Shown here in pieces: positions 25,290 to 34,966 of a stretch of 64,000 bases of DNA. The translations under genes and the position numbers were made by a program. Source of the DNA: Phormidium tenue FACHB-886 (GTDB taxonomy: Bacteria > Cyanobacteriota > Cyanobacteriia > Elainellales > Elainellaceae); NCBI RefSeq assembly GCF_014764505.1, contig NZ_JACXWX010000001.1:248001-312000 (forward strand). The letters are read 5' to 3'. Under the pieces are notes generated by a model. It did not search any database. It saw nothing but the letters and a program-made list of their open reading frames with translations, and was not told where the DNA came from. The stretch's first letter is position 1. Each line of letters begins with the position of its first letter.

Positions 25290-28200
25290 CTACTCAAATT
25301 CCAATTCTTGAGATCGGCAGCGCGATCGCTCTAAGCTTAAAGCAATTTGCACCTTGTCATATTCGGCTTCGATCTGGCAAACGTAGTCGCTTGCAGCGTT
25401 AGGGATTTCGTCAGACTGCAGCATAGCTTCTAGCTGTTTGCACAAATGAGCGAGCGACTGTGCTCCCAAAGTAGCACTCCCGGCCTTCAAGGTATGAGCA
25501 GTCCGCCGTAGAGTAGTTAAATCTGCCTGCGCTAGAGCTTCCTGAAGAAGATGGAGCAGCTTCGGTGATTCCTCTAGATAACAATCGATAATCTCGATCC
25601 AGTCTTTAGGGTTGTCTGCGCCTGCATTCCTTCGCACGTCTTGGAGCGTGTCGAACGTGGAGACTAAAAGTGAGGAGGCTTGAGAAGTTCGGTTTGAGTC
25701 GTCGGTCAAGGGTTGAGCTTTTTCTAAAACTTGCACTAGCTCGTTTACGCGAATGGGTTTAGTGATGTAGTCATCCATGCCTGCATCAAGGCAGCGCTGG
25801 CGATCGCCCTGCATGGCATTGGCAGTCATTGCCACAATCCGAGGGCGGACTTGCCATTCCTGACAAATGCGCCGCGTGGCGCTCAGCCCATCCATTTCTG
25901 GCATCTGGACATCCATCAGCACCAGGTCATAGGGTTGCCGACGCAGCGCCCCTAGCACCTCTATGCCATTACTGGCTACATCAGCCCGGTAGCCTAAACG
26001 CTGGAGAATCAGCAGTGCCATTTTCTGGTTGACCAAGTGGTCTTCTGCCAGCAAGATACGGAGGGGATGGCGTGTTCCTAGCGGTTCAGCAGATTGAAGC
26101 GGTGTGGCTGGCGTAGCCTGCGTTTGACCATTGAGTACCCGAATGAGAACTTGAGCGAGCTGGTTGTACTTCAGCGGTTTATTCAAATAGGCAGCTACTT
26201 TAATGCTCTTAGCACCTAATGTAGATTCCGACTTGCCGATCGGGGTCAGCAGAATCAGCGGAGTTTCCCGGAAGTGAGGATGTTGGCGGATCGCTCCAGC
26301 CAGCGTTAGCCCGTCCAGATCGGGCATCTTCGCATCTAAAACTAACAGATCAAACGAGTTCTGCTGAATCACTTCCAATGCGCAGTTTCCAGAGCCAACG
26401 GCAGTTGCCTTCATTCCCCAAAACTGTGCCTGCATGGTTAACGCTTTGCGGTAAGTAGCGTTGTCGTCAACAATTAGCAATCGTTTGCCTTGGAGTGCTG
26501 TCAAATCAATTTCTGCTGTAGACTTCGATTGTCCTGCAAGGGGAACGACGATCGACACATAAAAGGTAGATCCCACCCCAACTTCGCTGTCTACCCAGAT
26601 CCGACCGCCCATCAGCTCGCTGAGGCGCTGGCTGATCACTAACCCCAAGCCCGTCCCGCCATAGGTACGGGTAATGGAAGAGTCAATTTGGGTGAACGGA
26701 CGAAACAACCGATCGAGGCGGTCTGGTGGAATGCCAATGCCAGTATCTTTAACTGCAAAGCGCAAGGCATAGGTTGGCGCTTCCCCATCGTGCAGTTCTC
26801 GCGCTGCCACTCCCACGGTAACTTCTCCCGTGTGGGTAAATTTGACTGCATTACTGAGCAGGTTCACCAAAATTTGCCGCAGGCGAGTGGTATCTCCTGT
26901 GAAGAGATCAGGCATCTCAGGATCGATTACATAGGCAATCTCTAAGCCTTTCTCGGCGGCTTTGGAGGCAACCAGATCGAGTGATTCTTCAATACAGGTG
27001 CGGAGGCTAAACGACTGCTGCTCTAGCTCTAGCTTGCCCGATTCAATTTTAGAGAAATCTAGAATATCGTTGATGATAGTCAACAGTGCATCGCCGCTGG
27101 TGCGGATGGTTCTGGCGAAGGATTGTTGTTCTGCGGTCAGGGGCGTATCGAGTAGCAGCCCGGTCATGCCAATCACAGCATTCATCGGCGTGCGAATTTC
27201 GTGGCTCATCATTGCCAGAAATTCTCCTTTGGCGGTGTTGGCAGCATCCGCAGCACGGCGTTCTTCTTCCAGGATGAGGTTTTGTTCGGTGAGCAGCTCG
27301 CGCTGATGGATTTCCTGCTCTAGAAGCCGCGCTTGCGCCAAGGCAATGCCTACCTGTGCGGCAACAGCTTCCAGTAGCTCGATCTCGTCGGTTGTCCAGT
27401 GCCGAAAGCGATCGCATTGGTGCAGCCCTAAAACGCCGTTAGGCTGTTGCTGGTAGGAGGTGCGAATTGCCAGCATCGATTTTATGCCCAGCTTGTGGCA
27501 AAGCGGCTGGACATTTATCAATAGTGGGTCAGCATAGACATCAGAAGATGCGATCGCTTGATCTTGTGCCAACACAGCCGCAAGATGAGTATTGCCAACA
27601 AGCGGCATTTGCCATTGCAACAGAGTTCTAGCAGAAGGTTGAGAATATTCTGCGACGCAGGGCAACAGCGGCTGAACCACATTGGCAGCGAGGTTCTGCC
27701 CGGTGAGGGTTTCAGCATCGGTGGCAGTATAAACATGCAGCAGGCAACGATTGACCCCAAACACCCGACCCACTTGAGTCACCGTAGTTTGAAACACCTT
27801 CTGGGCATCAAGGCTTTGGCGAATCTCTTGCGTAATTTGTTTGATCAGCAATGCCTGTTGCACCTGCTGCTGAAGAACTTGCTGTGATTGTGTTAGCTCA
27901 GCGGTTCCCTGGAGCAAAACCGCTTCGGCAGCTTTGCGCTGAGAGATGTCCTGGATTTGCAAGATGAAGTACAGCGGTTTTCCTTGAGGGTCACGGGCGA
28001 TGGAAACATCCAGCAATGTCCAAATTACATGCTTCTGCTGGTGAATCAAGCGCTTCTCAACCCGGTAGGTATGGAGGTTGCCTTCTAGGAGCAGATGCAG
28101 AGAGTTTTGATCGATCTCCAGGTCATCCGGGTGTGTAATGTGCTGCAGCGTTTTCTGTAGCAGGTCGGCTTCGGTATAGTGGAGGATACTACAGAGAGCC

Positions 28201-28664
28201 TGGTTAACCTGAAGCAAGCCTCCATCTGGAGCAACGATCGCCATGGGGATGGCAGCACAGTCAAAAGCACTATGAAACCATTTACTTTGCTGTTGCTCTG
28301 CTTTAACATGCATCTGCAGCTGGGTTGCCTGCGTCTGCTGCGTCATTTCCAGCAAAATCACCAAAACCGCAGGCTCAGCCTCCAAATCTGGCAGGACAGA
28401 CAGATCAAAATGGAAAGCAGTACCATCCTGACTCGATCGCTCGATTGCCTGCATCACCAAGCTCTCCTGTTCCCCAGATGCGATTGTCGCCATTTCTGCC
28501 TGTGCCAGCTCAGGCAGCACTAATCGACAATCACCACCTGCGCTCAGAGGTGCAACCATGAAGCGATCAGCTCCAGCAGACCACTGAACGAGCGTCCAGT
28601 CTAGCTGAATGACCAAATACTCTATCTGGCGCAGAGAGAGGAAGGTTTTGAGCAACGCTTTCAT
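25290..28664 (-). CDS. Hybrid sensor histidine kinase: PAS-GAF-HisKA-HATPase-REC-REC-HPt
   Basis: 1124 residues, soluble. Order: an unassigned N-terminal region (1-120), PAS (about 126-245, with the PAC-like [11 protein letters not shown]), GAF (285-445), HisKA with phosphoacceptor His488 in MMSHEIRTP, HATPase (590-710; N box [12 protein letters not shown]1 DTGIGIP, G2 GGTGLGL), receiver 1 (728-845, Asp777 in [13 protein letters not shown]), receiver 2 (868-985, Asp918 in [12 protein letters not shown]) and HPt (about 1003-1110, His1057 in [13 protein letters not shown]). All phosphotransfer residues are present, so a full four-step phosphorelay is possible. GAF lacks an obvious chromophore Cys context, so it is probably not a phytochrome. 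No response regulator lies next to it; the output partner is elsewhere. Confidence 0.94.
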   Translation of the reverse strand: MKALLKTFLSLRQIEYLVIQLDWTLVQWSAGADRFMVAPLSAGGDCRLVLPELAQAEMATIASGEQESLVMQAIERSSQDGTAFHFDLSVLPDLEAEPAVLVILLEMTQQTQATQLQMHVKAEQQQSKWFHSAFDCAAIPMAIVAPDGGLLQVNQALCSILHYTEADLLQKTLQHITHPDDLEIDQNSLHLLLEGNLHTYRVEKRLIHQQKHVIWTLLDVSIARDPQGKPLYFILQIQDISQRKAAEAVLLQGTAELTQSQQVLQQQVQQALLIKQITQEIRQSLDAQKVFQTTVTQVGRVFGVNRCLLHVYTATDAETLTGQNLAANVVQPLLPCVAEYSQPSARTLLQWQMPLVGNTHLAAVLAQDQAIASSDVYADPLLINVQPLCHKLGIKSMLAIRTSYQQQPNGVLGLHQCDRFRHWTTDEIELLEAVAAQVGIALAQARLLEQEIHQRELLTEQNLILEEERRAADAANTAKGEFLAMMSHEIRTPMNAVIGMTGLLLDTPLTAEQQSFARTIRTSGDALLTIINDILDFSKIESGKLELEQQSFSLRTCIEESLDLVASKAAEKGLEIAYVIDPEMPDLFTGDTTRLRQILVNLLSNAVKFTHTGEVTVGVAARELHDGEAPTYALRFAVKDTGIGIPPDRLDRLFRPFTQIDSSITRTYGGTGLGLVISQRLSELMGGRIWVDSEVGVGSTFYVSIVVPLAGQSKSTAEIDLTALQGKRLLIVDDNATYRKALTMQAQFWGMKATAVGSGNCALEVIQQNSFDLLVLDAKMPDLDGLTLAGAIRQHPHFRETPLILLTPIGKSESTLGAKSIKVAAYLNKPLKYNQLAQVLIRVLNGQTQATPATPLQSAEPLGTRHPLRILLAEDHLVNQKMALLILQRLGYRADVASNGIEVLGALRRQPYDLVLMDVQMPEMDGLSATRRICQEWQVRPRIVAMTANAMQGDRQRCLDAGMDDYITKPIRVNELVQVLEKAQPLTDDSNRTSQASSLLVSTFDTLQDVRRNAGADNPKDWIEIIDCYLEESPKLLHLLQEALAQADLTTLRRTAHTLKAGSATLGAQSLAHLCKQLEAMLQSDEIPNAASDYVCQIEAEYDKVQIALSLERSRCRSQELEFE

Positions 28665-28791
28665 CAGGATGTAACCAGTAGGCGAAGAAAAAAGAAGCCA
28701 ACGACTTGGCTTTTATCTGCTAAAGTTCCCAGCTTGACAGATTCAGTTGACATGGCGTTTCTTTCAGCCTGTAAATTAGCAGCAATCCTTT

Positions 28792-28827
28792 AGAAGAGCC
28801 ATGGGTACTAGAGGAGCCATGGGTACG
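28792..28827. repeat. 18-bp direct repeat, two units
   Basis: AGAAGAGCCATGGGTACT followed directly by AGAGGAGCCATGGGTACG. It lies upstream of the hybrid kinase in a 478-nt intergenic stretch that otherwise holds only the R1 repeat copy B. Confidence 0.65.
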
Positions 28828-29006
28828 CCTGCACTCAACCTGAAACATTGAGGAATTGCCTACCGCACCCAGTAGGCTACAGCCCTTCTCCCGTACTAGA
28901 AGCGCTGGTGTCCTACATCTTCATTCATTAGGAGTGAAGCTGAGGGCAGATTCAGCACCTTCATGCTTAAAATTAGCTGCCCCCCTGCTGCAATGAATTC
29001 TTGACT

Positions 29007-29109
29007 CATAACGCTTCACACCCAAGTGAATGGAATTTTTTGTAGTGTGCCGCACTCTGCGTAGCACACCACAGAAGACTGTACCTCACAGGATTGGGAA
29101 GCGCTATAA
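29007..29109. repeat. Dispersed intergenic repeat family R1, copy B
   Basis: Matches copy A (847) and copy C (59259): left end ACGCTTCACACCCAAGTGAA, centre TTTTTTGTAGTGTGCCG, and right end GTACCTCACAGGATTGGGAAGCGCTATA. The central stem TGTAGTGTGC/GCACACCACA is imperfect in this copy. Located just downstream of the Lin0512 gene stop. Confidence 0.65.
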
Positions 29110-29142
29110 CCCGGTTATTTACCATGGTTACTCAGGTGAAAA

Positions 29143-29505
29143 CTAAGTGTCGACTAGTACAGTAACTGCCGCGATCGCCACTAGCATCTCATCATTTTTG
29201 TCTTGCAGAACTGGAATAGCGCGTCCTTGCACGACCATACCGCCTGCTGTCACGCTCAAAGTTTTACGTCCGAAGGGCAATACTGCCAGCACTTCGGCTT
29301 CTCGGACTTGCGCGGCATAAGGCACAGCAATTTCCACTTCCACAATCATCTCATCTGGGCTGGCTAAGCCTGCCACTTCCCAAATTCCCGGCAGGGCATT
29401 ATGGGCGATCGCATTACGGACAGCACGGGCAGCAGCCACCGTCGGGTCTTGTCCATGCTGATCAATACCCATTCCCATCTCAATCACTAAGCGCTTGCGA
29501 ACCAC
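29143..29505 (-). CDS. Lin0512 family protein
   Basis: 120 residues. Starts RKRLVIEMGMGIDQHGQDPT, followed by AAARAVRNAIAHNALPGIWE and VEIAVPYAAQVREAEVLAVLPF, the signature of the Lin0512/DUF family known as small ring-forming proteins. The protein resembles a reductant- or pyrrole-like small fold but no activity is established. It lies 47 nt downstream of ycf39 on the same strand and may be co-transcribed with it. No signal or membrane segment. Confidence 0.85.
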   Translation of the reverse strand: MVRKRLVIEMGMGIDQHGQDPTVAAARAVRNAIAHNALPGIWEVAGLASPDEMIVEVEIAVPYAAQVREAEVLAVLPFGRKTLSVTAGGMVVQGRAIPVLQDKNDEMLVAIAAVTVLVDT

Positions 29506-29552
29506 ATTGACCTCGGATGTGATAAAGCCTCTAAATTAAGGTGAATAGAAGG

Positions 29553-30623
29553 TTACTCAGTTGGGGGTTGATCCACAGACTGAGCGGTAGACTGCTCGGT
29601 TGGAGGAGTAGATTTGCTGGCTGCAGCAGCTCGGTTTGCCGTCGCAGACTTAAACGGGCTACGCTTTTTCTTTTTACGCTCTTTTGCTCTTTCGCGCTCA
29701 AACTCTAGCTCCTTCAGTTTTTTGGTAATGCGCCCAAAATACTCCTGCAGGTAGTTTTCTACGGTAGTCGTCTCTTGGCGATTGATGCCAAACACAGCAT
29801 AGGTTTCATCCATTGGCGCATCTAGAGTTTGACCAGAGGCAACCACTTCGGCAAAGGCGAGGCGATCGGCAAGGTTCCAGCCCCACTGGAAGAAACGCGC
29901 TGTTTTCTGGACGGTACGCAGTAGCCCGATCGGCATCTTGCTGATTTTGGCTTCCCGCCCTGACAGCCGCTCACAGAGGCGGATAATTTCGTAAGCACCC
30001 CAAGCTCTAGTTCCCACCACTGGAAAGCTGCGATTGACAGTTTCTGGTACTTTAAGCGCCTGCACCGCAAACCGAGCAATGTCTTGAGTGTCCATGTAAG
30101 CAGTGGGTGAGCCATCGCCCATGACCCAGACGGCTTGCTTCTCCAGAACAGGAATAGCGTATTGACCAATTAAGCCCTGCATAAACCCACAGGGACGGAG
30201 AATGGTGTAGTTTAAGCCAGATTCTGCCAAAAAAGTCTCTGTACAGCGCTTGATTTCCATCAGCGGCACATACGGATATTTTTCGCAGTCTAGAATGGAG
30301 AAGAAGATAAAGCGATCAACGCCTGCTGTTTTTGCTGCCTGAATCAGCGAGACTTGTCCATCCCAATCTACTTTGCGGATACCTTGAGAATCAGTCGGGC
30401 GGGCGGTGGCAGCATCGATCACCGCTGTAATACCTTCTAAGGCAGGCGGGAGAGAAGTTGGGTCGCACAGGTCGCCCCCGACTAGCTCTGCACCCCACTC
30501 CTTTAGAAAAGCTGCCTTGCGGAAGCTGCGTACCAAGCACCGCACCTGGTATCCCTCATCCAGGGCACGGCGGGCAATTTGCCTTCCCAAAGTACCAGTG
30601 GCACCAACAATTAGAATGTTCAT
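29553..30623 (-). CDS. ycf39: Photosystem II assembly factor Ycf39, NmrA-like
   Basis: 356 residues. An atypical SDR with the NAD(P)-binding ILIVGATGTLGRQIARRALD, CLVRSFRKAAFLKEWGAELV, DAATARPTDSQGIRKVDWDG, FFSILDCEKYPYVPLM and GFMQGLIGQYAIPVL, all closely matching cyanobacterial Ycf39. In Synechocystis Ycf39 binds the Hlip HliD and helps deliver chlorophyll to newly made D1 during PSII assembly. The last 65 residues are unusual: a highly charged run ERERAKERKKKKRSPFKS and an Ala/Thr/Pro/Gln tail, beyond the normal 320-330-residue length. A 19-bp AT-rich inverted repeat lies just upstream. Probably thylakoid-membrane peripheral. Confidence 0.92.
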   Translation of the reverse strand: MNILIVGATGTLGRQIARRALDEGYQVRCLVRSFRKAAFLKEWGAELVGGDLCDPTSLPPALEGITAVIDAATARPTDSQGIRKVDWDGQVSLIQAAKTAGVDRFIFFSILDCEKYPYVPLMEIKRCTETFLAESGLNYTILRPCGFMQGLIGQYAIPVLEKQAVWVMGDGSPTAYMDTQDIARFAVQALKVPETVNRSFPVVGTRAWGAYEIIRLCERLSGREAKISKMPIGLLRTVQKTARFFQWGWNLADRLAFAEVVASGQTLDAPMDETYAVFGINRQETTTVENYLQEYFGRITKKLKELEFERERAKERKKKKRSPFKSATANRAAAASKSTPPTEQSTAQSVDQPPTE

Positions 30624-30641
30624 GAGGGATTCCGTAAAGAA

Positions 30642-30660
30642 TTATTAATCTTCTTAATAA
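30642..30660 (-). promoter_or_regulatory. AT-rich inverted repeat upstream of ycf39
   Basis: TTATTAA-TCTTC-TTAATAA, a 7-bp perfect inverted repeat 19 nt before the ycf39 start. It could be an operator, or part of the promoter or the 5' untranslated region. No known binding-site consensus assigned. Confidence 0.35.
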
Positions 30661-30761
30661 TATCAGGATACCCGAAGGCGGCTCTTCCCTTCTACAGCCC
30701 GATCGATTTTCTAAAAATATTTGGGGCATACCCCAGATGCATTGCATCCAGTGACGTCAGG

Positions 30762-30792
30762 CACTGTTCGCAGTACAGTACTACGAACAGTG
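30762..30792 (-). terminator. Stem-loop downstream of the 99-residue protein gene
   Basis: CACTGTTCG (30762-30770) pairs with CGAACAGTG (30784-30792). In the leftward direction it follows the 30859-31158 gene. Two further small palindromes, TGGGGCATACCCCA and GATGCATTGCATC, lie just beyond (30721-30748). Confidence 0.45.
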
Positions 30793-30858
30793 TCTTTTGA
30801 TTCAAACCACTGCTCCAGTCAATCTTCTGGTAAATCTAATACCGCTATACAGGACATT

Positions 30859-31158
30859 CTATTGCTCTTGCATTAGCCGCAAGTGATTTTGCTGAAGGTT
30901 GGTAAAGCTCTCGCCGAGCTTATCAGACATGGTTTTCTCGGCATCAGAGATTTGCTCCCAGAAGGCAGCCGAGCGGCGAGCAGCAATCAGTTCGTTCCAG
31001 GTTAGCTCTAGCAGCTCTGCGGCAAGCGGGTGTTCGGCAGCAACCTCAGCCTTTAAAGCAGCAAACCGCTCTTTAGCTTCGGTGTGCTGAGTAATGTCTT
31101 GCGTGAGAGCCAGACACTGTTGCAGTTGCGCGATCACCTCGTTGGAAAGCTGTGCCAT
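30859..31158 (-). CDS. Conserved small helical protein of unknown function
   Basis: 99 residues, almost entirely alpha-helical (LSNEVIAQLQQCLALTQDIT, ERFAALKAEVAAEHPLAAEL, ELTWNELIAARRSAAFWEQI). No membrane segment or signal. I do not recognise a named family; similar short proteins are found in cyanobacteria. A perfect palindrome (31207-31222) lies 49 nt upstream of the start. Confidence 0.65.
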   Translation of the reverse strand: MAQLSNEVIAQLQQCLALTQDITQHTEAKERFAALKAEVAAEHPLAAELLELTWNELIAARRSAAFWEQISDAEKTMSDKLGESFTNLQQNHLRLMQEQ

Positions 31159-31206
31159 AACGAAAACCTCGATCGAAAGTGCGTTGAGCTTTTAGAATCA
31201 AATGTT

Positions 31207-31222
31207 ACACTTCTTGAAGTGT
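31207..31222. promoter_or_regulatory. Palindromic site ACACTTCTTGAAGTGT
   Basis: A 7-bp perfect inverted repeat with a 2-nt centre, placed 49 nt upstream of a leftward gene; shape and position suit a dimeric regulator. The rest of 31159-31517, up to trpS, shows only HIP1-like sites and a short CTTAGG/CCTAAG stem (31296-31315). Confidence 0.35.
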
Positions 31223-31517
31223 ATTGCGGCAGAGCTGCGCCTAAATTGCCCAAAAGGTAGATTCTGGATAGGGAGCCAAAGACGAGGAGCTTAAGCTTAG
31301 GACTACGAGCCTAAGAAGTACCACCTCGATGCAGCTTAAACTGATGCAATTTAACTAGGGTTATGCCATTCGGTTGTTTAGCTTTCGGAAGTAGGCGATC
31401 GGCTAGGCGATCGTCGAGTTAAACCAGAGTTGCGAATTCAGGCAAAATGGTGACCGGTGTTCATTACTATTAGTGAAATAACAGTTAGTGACGTATTCAG
31501 TTGGGATCAGTCGAACT

Positions 31518-32528
31518 ATGGGTAAGCCGCGGGTTTTCTCTGGAATTCAGCCAACCGGTGATTTACATCTAGGCAATTACTTAGGCGCAATTCGCAACTG
31601 GGTGGTCGATCAAAGCTATTACGACAATTTCTTTTGTGTGGTTGATCTGCATGCGATTACAGTGCCACACAACCGCGAGGCACTCGCTGCCGATACCTAT
31701 GCTGTAGCAGCGCTCTATTTAGCTTGTGGCATTGAGCTAGAGTATTCCAACATTTTTGTGCAGTCTCACGTGTCTGCTCACAGTGAGCTAGCTTGGCTGC
31801 TGAACTGCATTACACCGCTGAACTGGCTGCAGGATATGGTGCAGTTCAAAGAGAAGGCAATCAAGCAAGGGGAGAATGTTGGCGCAGGGTTGTTAAATTA
31901 TCCGGTGCTGATGGCAGCAGATATTTTGCTGTATGACACAGACAAAGTGCCTGTGGGCGAAGATCAGAAGCAGCACCTAGAGCTAACCCGCGACATCGCT
32001 GCCCGGCTAAACTATCAGTTTGGTCAAGAAGATCATCCAGTGCTAAAGCTGCCAGAGCCGGTGATCCGGACGGAGGGGGCACGGGTGATGAGCCTGACAG
32101 ACGGAACCCGTAAGATGTCTAAATCTGATCCGTCTGATTTGAGCCGTATTAACCTGCTGGATACACCAGAGCAAATTCAGCACAAGATTAAGCGCTGTAA
32201 GACCGACCCAATTAGAGGTTTGACATTCGATGACCCGAATCGCCCCGAATGCAACAACCTGCTGACGCTCTATATGATTCTGTCAAACCAGACAAAACAG
32301 GCAGTTGCTCAAGAGTGTGCTGATATGGGCTGGGGGCAGTTCAAGCCGCTGTTTACAGAGGCGACGATCGCCGCACTGAAGCCAATTCAGGAGCGGTATT
32401 ACGCGCTGCGGGCAGAGCCTGGGTATTTAGAAGGTGTGTTGGGTCAAGGGCGGGAGAAGGCAGAGGCGATCGCCAAGCAGACCTTGACCAGGGTGAAGAC
32501 TGCTTTGGGCTATTCTATGCCGCTGTAA
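31518..32528 (+). CDS. trpS: Tryptophanyl-tRNA synthetase
   Basis: 336 residues from the ATG at 31518 (MGKPRVFSGIQPTGDLHLGN), which matches the usual cyanobacterial start; the frame is open to a GTG at 31488. Class I signatures are present: the HIGH-equivalent HLGN, and KMSKS at about residue 195 (DGTRKMSKSDPSD). Specificity motifs DLHAITVPH, GEDQKQHLELTRDIA and PVLMAADILLY fit bacterial TrpS. It charges tRNA-Trp in the cytosol. Normal length, alone on its strand, followed by a short hairpin. Confidence 0.96.
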   Translation: MGKPRVFSGIQPTGDLHLGNYLGAIRNWVVDQSYYDNFFCVVDLHAITVPHNREALAADTYAVAALYLACGIELEYSNIFVQSHVSAHSELAWLLNCITPLNWLQDMVQFKEKAIKQGENVGAGLLNYPVLMAADILLYDTDKVPVGEDQKQHLELTRDIAARLNYQFGQEDHPVLKLPEPVIRTEGARVMSLTDGTRKMSKSDPSDLSRINLLDTPEQIQHKIKRCKTDPIRGLTFDDPNRPECNNLLTLYMILSNQTKQAVAQECADMGWGQFKPLFTEATIAALKPIQERYYALRAEPGYLEGVLGQGREKAEAIAKQTLTRVKTALGYSMPL

Positions 32529-32567
32529 AGCTCGGTGAGGCAGATTTTGGCGGCGCGGGAGGATGTT

Positions 32568-32584
32568 TAAAAAGTCGCTTTTTA
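32568..32584 (+). terminator. Short AT-rich hairpin after trpS
   Basis: TAAAAAG-TCG-CTTTTTA, a 7-bp stem with triloop, 40 nt past the trpS stop. Weak stem, but the 3' arm supplies a T-run. Confidence 0.35.
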
Positions 32585-32679
32585 GTCCTTGGCGTTGTCA
32601 ATCCTTCCTACCCTTTTGAGACAGGGGGGAACCTAAGCCTTTAGAGTCCCTACTTTCTAGAGAAGATTTTTTCAAACAT

Positions 32680-33363
32680 CTAAAGGTGGATCTGGCTGAG
32701 AATGACTCGCAGACGGTCGAAATCCTCCTTCAACAAGAGGCTGAGCGATCGTCCCACGCTGACCAGCCAAGCACGATCGGCTTGGCGAAGGCGGTAGATT
32801 TCGCGGACTGCAGCAGCAGTCAGGGCATCTACAGGGGCGCTGTTGACCTGAAGAAGGGTGCGAAGGAAGTCTAGCTGTTCGCTAAACTGGAGAATTTCAG
32901 CCGGGTCGCACTGATAGACGGCTTGATGAATTTGGGGCGGGCGGGGTGGCAAGTGCTGGTAGATTGCACCACCAAATAGCGAAGGGGTGCGATCGCCATT
33001 GCCGTTAGTTTGGGAGTCAGGGGTTTGGAAGCCTACGATCGCCGCCCGGAACTCAGTTTTGAGCATGGCAAAAATCTGCGGCTGCTGTTCCCTCAGCTCC
33101 TGCAACGACAAACCCAGCGCTCTAGCCCGATGTACAGAGTCGATCGGGCTAGTGGTCGCATGGTAAACCACTGCATAAACCTGGTTACCCGATTCTTCAT
33201 CTTGCGCTTTCACCCAGCTGCCAAACGGCGGCATCACCGCAAAGCTCAAATCTTCAGGCTCCAAGCACTGCGCCAGAAACTCAGTCGTAGCAGTTTCAAT
33301 TACCTCTGCAAAATAGTTGGAAGGACGGTTTTGCGTGTTGAACTGGGGCAGGGGCAGGCGCAT
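32680..33363 (-). CDS. Conserved cyanobacterial protein, possible HAS-barrel fold
   Basis: 227 residues. N-terminal half begins MRLPLPQFNTQNRPSNYFAEVIETAT and continues FGSWVKAQDEESGNQVYAVV, resembling a HAS (HerA/ATP-synthase) beta-barrel with the usual loop. The C-terminal half is helical (LQFSEQLDFLRTLLQVN, AAAVREIYRLRQADRAWLVSVG). No ATPase motifs follow, so it is not HerA itself. The gene follows ndhS with a 30-nt gap on the same strand; this linkage is what I can say about its job. Function unknown. Confidence 0.65.
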   Translation of the reverse strand: MRLPLPQFNTQNRPSNYFAEVIETATTEFLAQCLEPEDLSFAVMPPFGSWVKAQDEESGNQVYAVVYHATTSPIDSVHRARALGLSLQELREQQPQIFAMLKTEFRAAIVGFQTPDSQTNGNGDRTPSLFGGAIYQHLPPRPPQIHQAVYQCDPAEILQFSEQLDFLRTLLQVNSAPVDALTAAAVREIYRLRQADRAWLVSVGRSLSLLLKEDFDRLRVILSQIHL

Positions 33364-33393
33364 GAGACGACTGTAAGTAAGATTAGTACAATC

Positions 33394-33591
33394 TTACTTC
33401 TTCGTGCGTCCAGCGGTTGCATCAATTAGTTCTAATTCTGAGATGCGGAAGCTGACGAGCTTATCCCAGTTGCCGCCTTCAAATAGAACGGCAACGTTGC
33501 CGCTGCTGACCCGCTGCACGAGTCCCTGATAGCCGTAGTAGATATCGTTAACGTTTTTAACGCGAACGGCTGAACCTGGCAAAATCATCAT
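33394..33591 (-). CDS. ndhS: NDH-1 subunit NdhS
   Basis: 65 residues with an SH3-like fold: [40 protein letters not shown] and [14 protein letters not shown]. This matches cyanobacterial NdhS (Synechocystis Ssl0352), which sits on the NDH-1 peripheral arm and provides the docking site for ferredoxin in cyclic electron flow. The start could be either of two consecutive ATG codons. The C-terminal basic tail TAGRTKK is typical. It probably shares a transcript with the downstream HAS-barrel-like gene. Confidence 0.9.
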   Translation of the reverse strand: MMILPGSAVRVKNVNDIYYGYQGLVQRVSSGNVAVLFEGGNWDKLVSFRISELELIDATAGRTKK

Positions 33592-33818
33592 GGCGTATGT
33601 GTAATGGGGTGGGGTAATGGGGTAAAGATTTATCTCCTATCTCTTTATCAGCTTAAAGCATTGCTTACTCGTCCGAACAACGGTTTTCGACTGGATAAGC
33701 TTCAGAAGTATCTATTCTCAATCGAGCCCGAAGCACTGTAGGCAAAAGATTTTGGGCTTAAAAGTAGCGTGCCCGCTTTAAACCCCTGCTAAAATTCGAG
33801 TTGTTGCCACTTCTCGCA

Positions 33819-34727
33819 ATGTCAGCGCAACCTCTGACGATCGACTTTGCCCAAGAGAAAGAAGCAGGCTACCGGCGCATTTATGCTCGATCGCCTTTAT
33901 TGACGAGCTTAGCGGCAGGCTGGGATGACATTTATTTTGCCTACAATCATCTTCCGCCGGGGGAAACACCAGAGATTTTTGCAGCCCAGCATGGAGTTGG
34001 AATCTTCATCGACCAGCCAATCCCTGCTCAAGCTGAGCGCAAATTAGGCGGGGAGTTTCGGCGAGAACAGGTAGTGCAGGGAAATATTTTGGTGTCTCCA
34101 GCACAGATGGGGCACGAGGCCCAATGGGATGCGGCAGGTGGTGTAGTGTTCCTGGGTATTCAACCTGCTTTATTCAGCCGAGTTTCTGAAGCAATGGGCT
34201 ACGGCGGTGCCGAGTTGATTCCCCACTTTGCCACGCCTGATCCGCTGCTCTGCCAGATGGCTGTGGCGCTCAAAACTGTCTTGGAAACCTATGGCAGCGC
34301 CAGTCGCCTTTATGCCGAAACAATGACAACTGCTCTGATAGTGCATCTGCTGCAATACTATTCGGATCGGCAACCCAAACCTTGGAAGCATGCGAATGGC
34401 TTACCCGCCCACAAGCTACAGCGGGTGATCGATTACATTCAAGCCTCACTTGAGCGGGATTTAGGTTTGGAAGAACTGGCGGCAATTGCTCAACTGAGCG
34501 CTCACTATTTTTGTCAGCTTTTCAAGCAATCAATGCATCTCACCCCACATCAGTATGTGATCCGTTGCCGCATAGAACGCGCTAAAGACTTATTGAGGCT
34601 AGGCGATCTATCGATCGCTGAGGTTGCCAGATGCGTTGGCTTTGTCGATCAAAGCCATTTGCATCGCCACTTTAAGCGAATCGTCGGCATGACCCCTAAA
34701 GCCTTTCTGCAACACTGCAAAAACTAA
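33819..34727 (+). CDS. AraC family transcriptional regulator
   Basis: 302 residues from the ATG at 33819. The N-terminal ~190 residues are the sensing region (VVFLGIQPALFSRVSEAMGY). The C-terminal ~100 residues are an HTH_18 AraC domain with two helix-turn-helix units: LGLEELAAIAQLSAHYFCQL and LSIAEVARCVGFVDQSHLHR, then HFKRIVGMTPKAFL, the classic AraC signature. Ligand unknown. The next gene on the same strand, 240 nt on, is ndhH; a hairpin lies between them, so co-transcription is unlikely but regulation of it is possible. Confidence 0.93.
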   Translation: MSAQPLTIDFAQEKEAGYRRIYARSPLLTSLAAGWDDIYFAYNHLPPGETPEIFAAQHGVGIFIDQPIPAQAERKLGGEFRREQVVQGNILVSPAQMGHEAQWDAAGGVVFLGIQPALFSRVSEAMGYGGAELIPHFATPDPLLCQMAVALKTVLETYGSASRLYAETMTTALIVHLLQYYSDRQPKPWKHANGLPAHKLQRVIDYIQASLERDLGLEELAAIAQLSAHYFCQLFKQSMHLTPHQYVIRCRIERAKDLLRLGDLSIAEVARCVGFVDQSHLHRHFKRIVGMTPKAFLQHCKN

Positions 34728-34806
34728 AATTGCTCTCGCCAAAGGAATCTACCGTAAGCGAAGCAATTTATAGAACCCCTTAGTGGGAATAGGGAGAACA
34801 AAGAAA

Positions 34807-34833
34807 TTTTGGGGCACGTTCCGTGCCCCAAAA
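34807..34833 (+). terminator. Perfect hairpin between the AraC gene and ndhH
   Basis: TTTTGGGGCACG-TTC-CGTGCCCCAAAA, a 12-bp stem with triloop, 80 nt after the AraC stop. The following CAAGTCACTTGGTCACAGCT resembles the right end of the R2 repeat family, so the hairpin may be the inner stem of a degenerate R2 copy serving as a terminator. Confidence 0.55.
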
Positions 34834-34966
34834 CTTCTCAAGTCACTTGGTCACAGCTAAAGAATCAGAGAAACCTACAACAATCGGAAAATTCTACAAG
34901 ACTAACGGTCGCTCGTTTTTTCACACTGCAATTAAGCAATTTGAATTCCTGCAGGGAGCAATCGTC

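Noticed and set aside
29143-31158. A horizontally acquired island around ycf39
   Set aside because: No change in base use, no integrase, tRNA or direct repeats; the genes are ordinary cyanobacterial ones.
31418-31517. Possible T-box or similar leader before trpS
   Set aside because: No T-box core was seen, and T-boxes are not expected in cyanobacteria.
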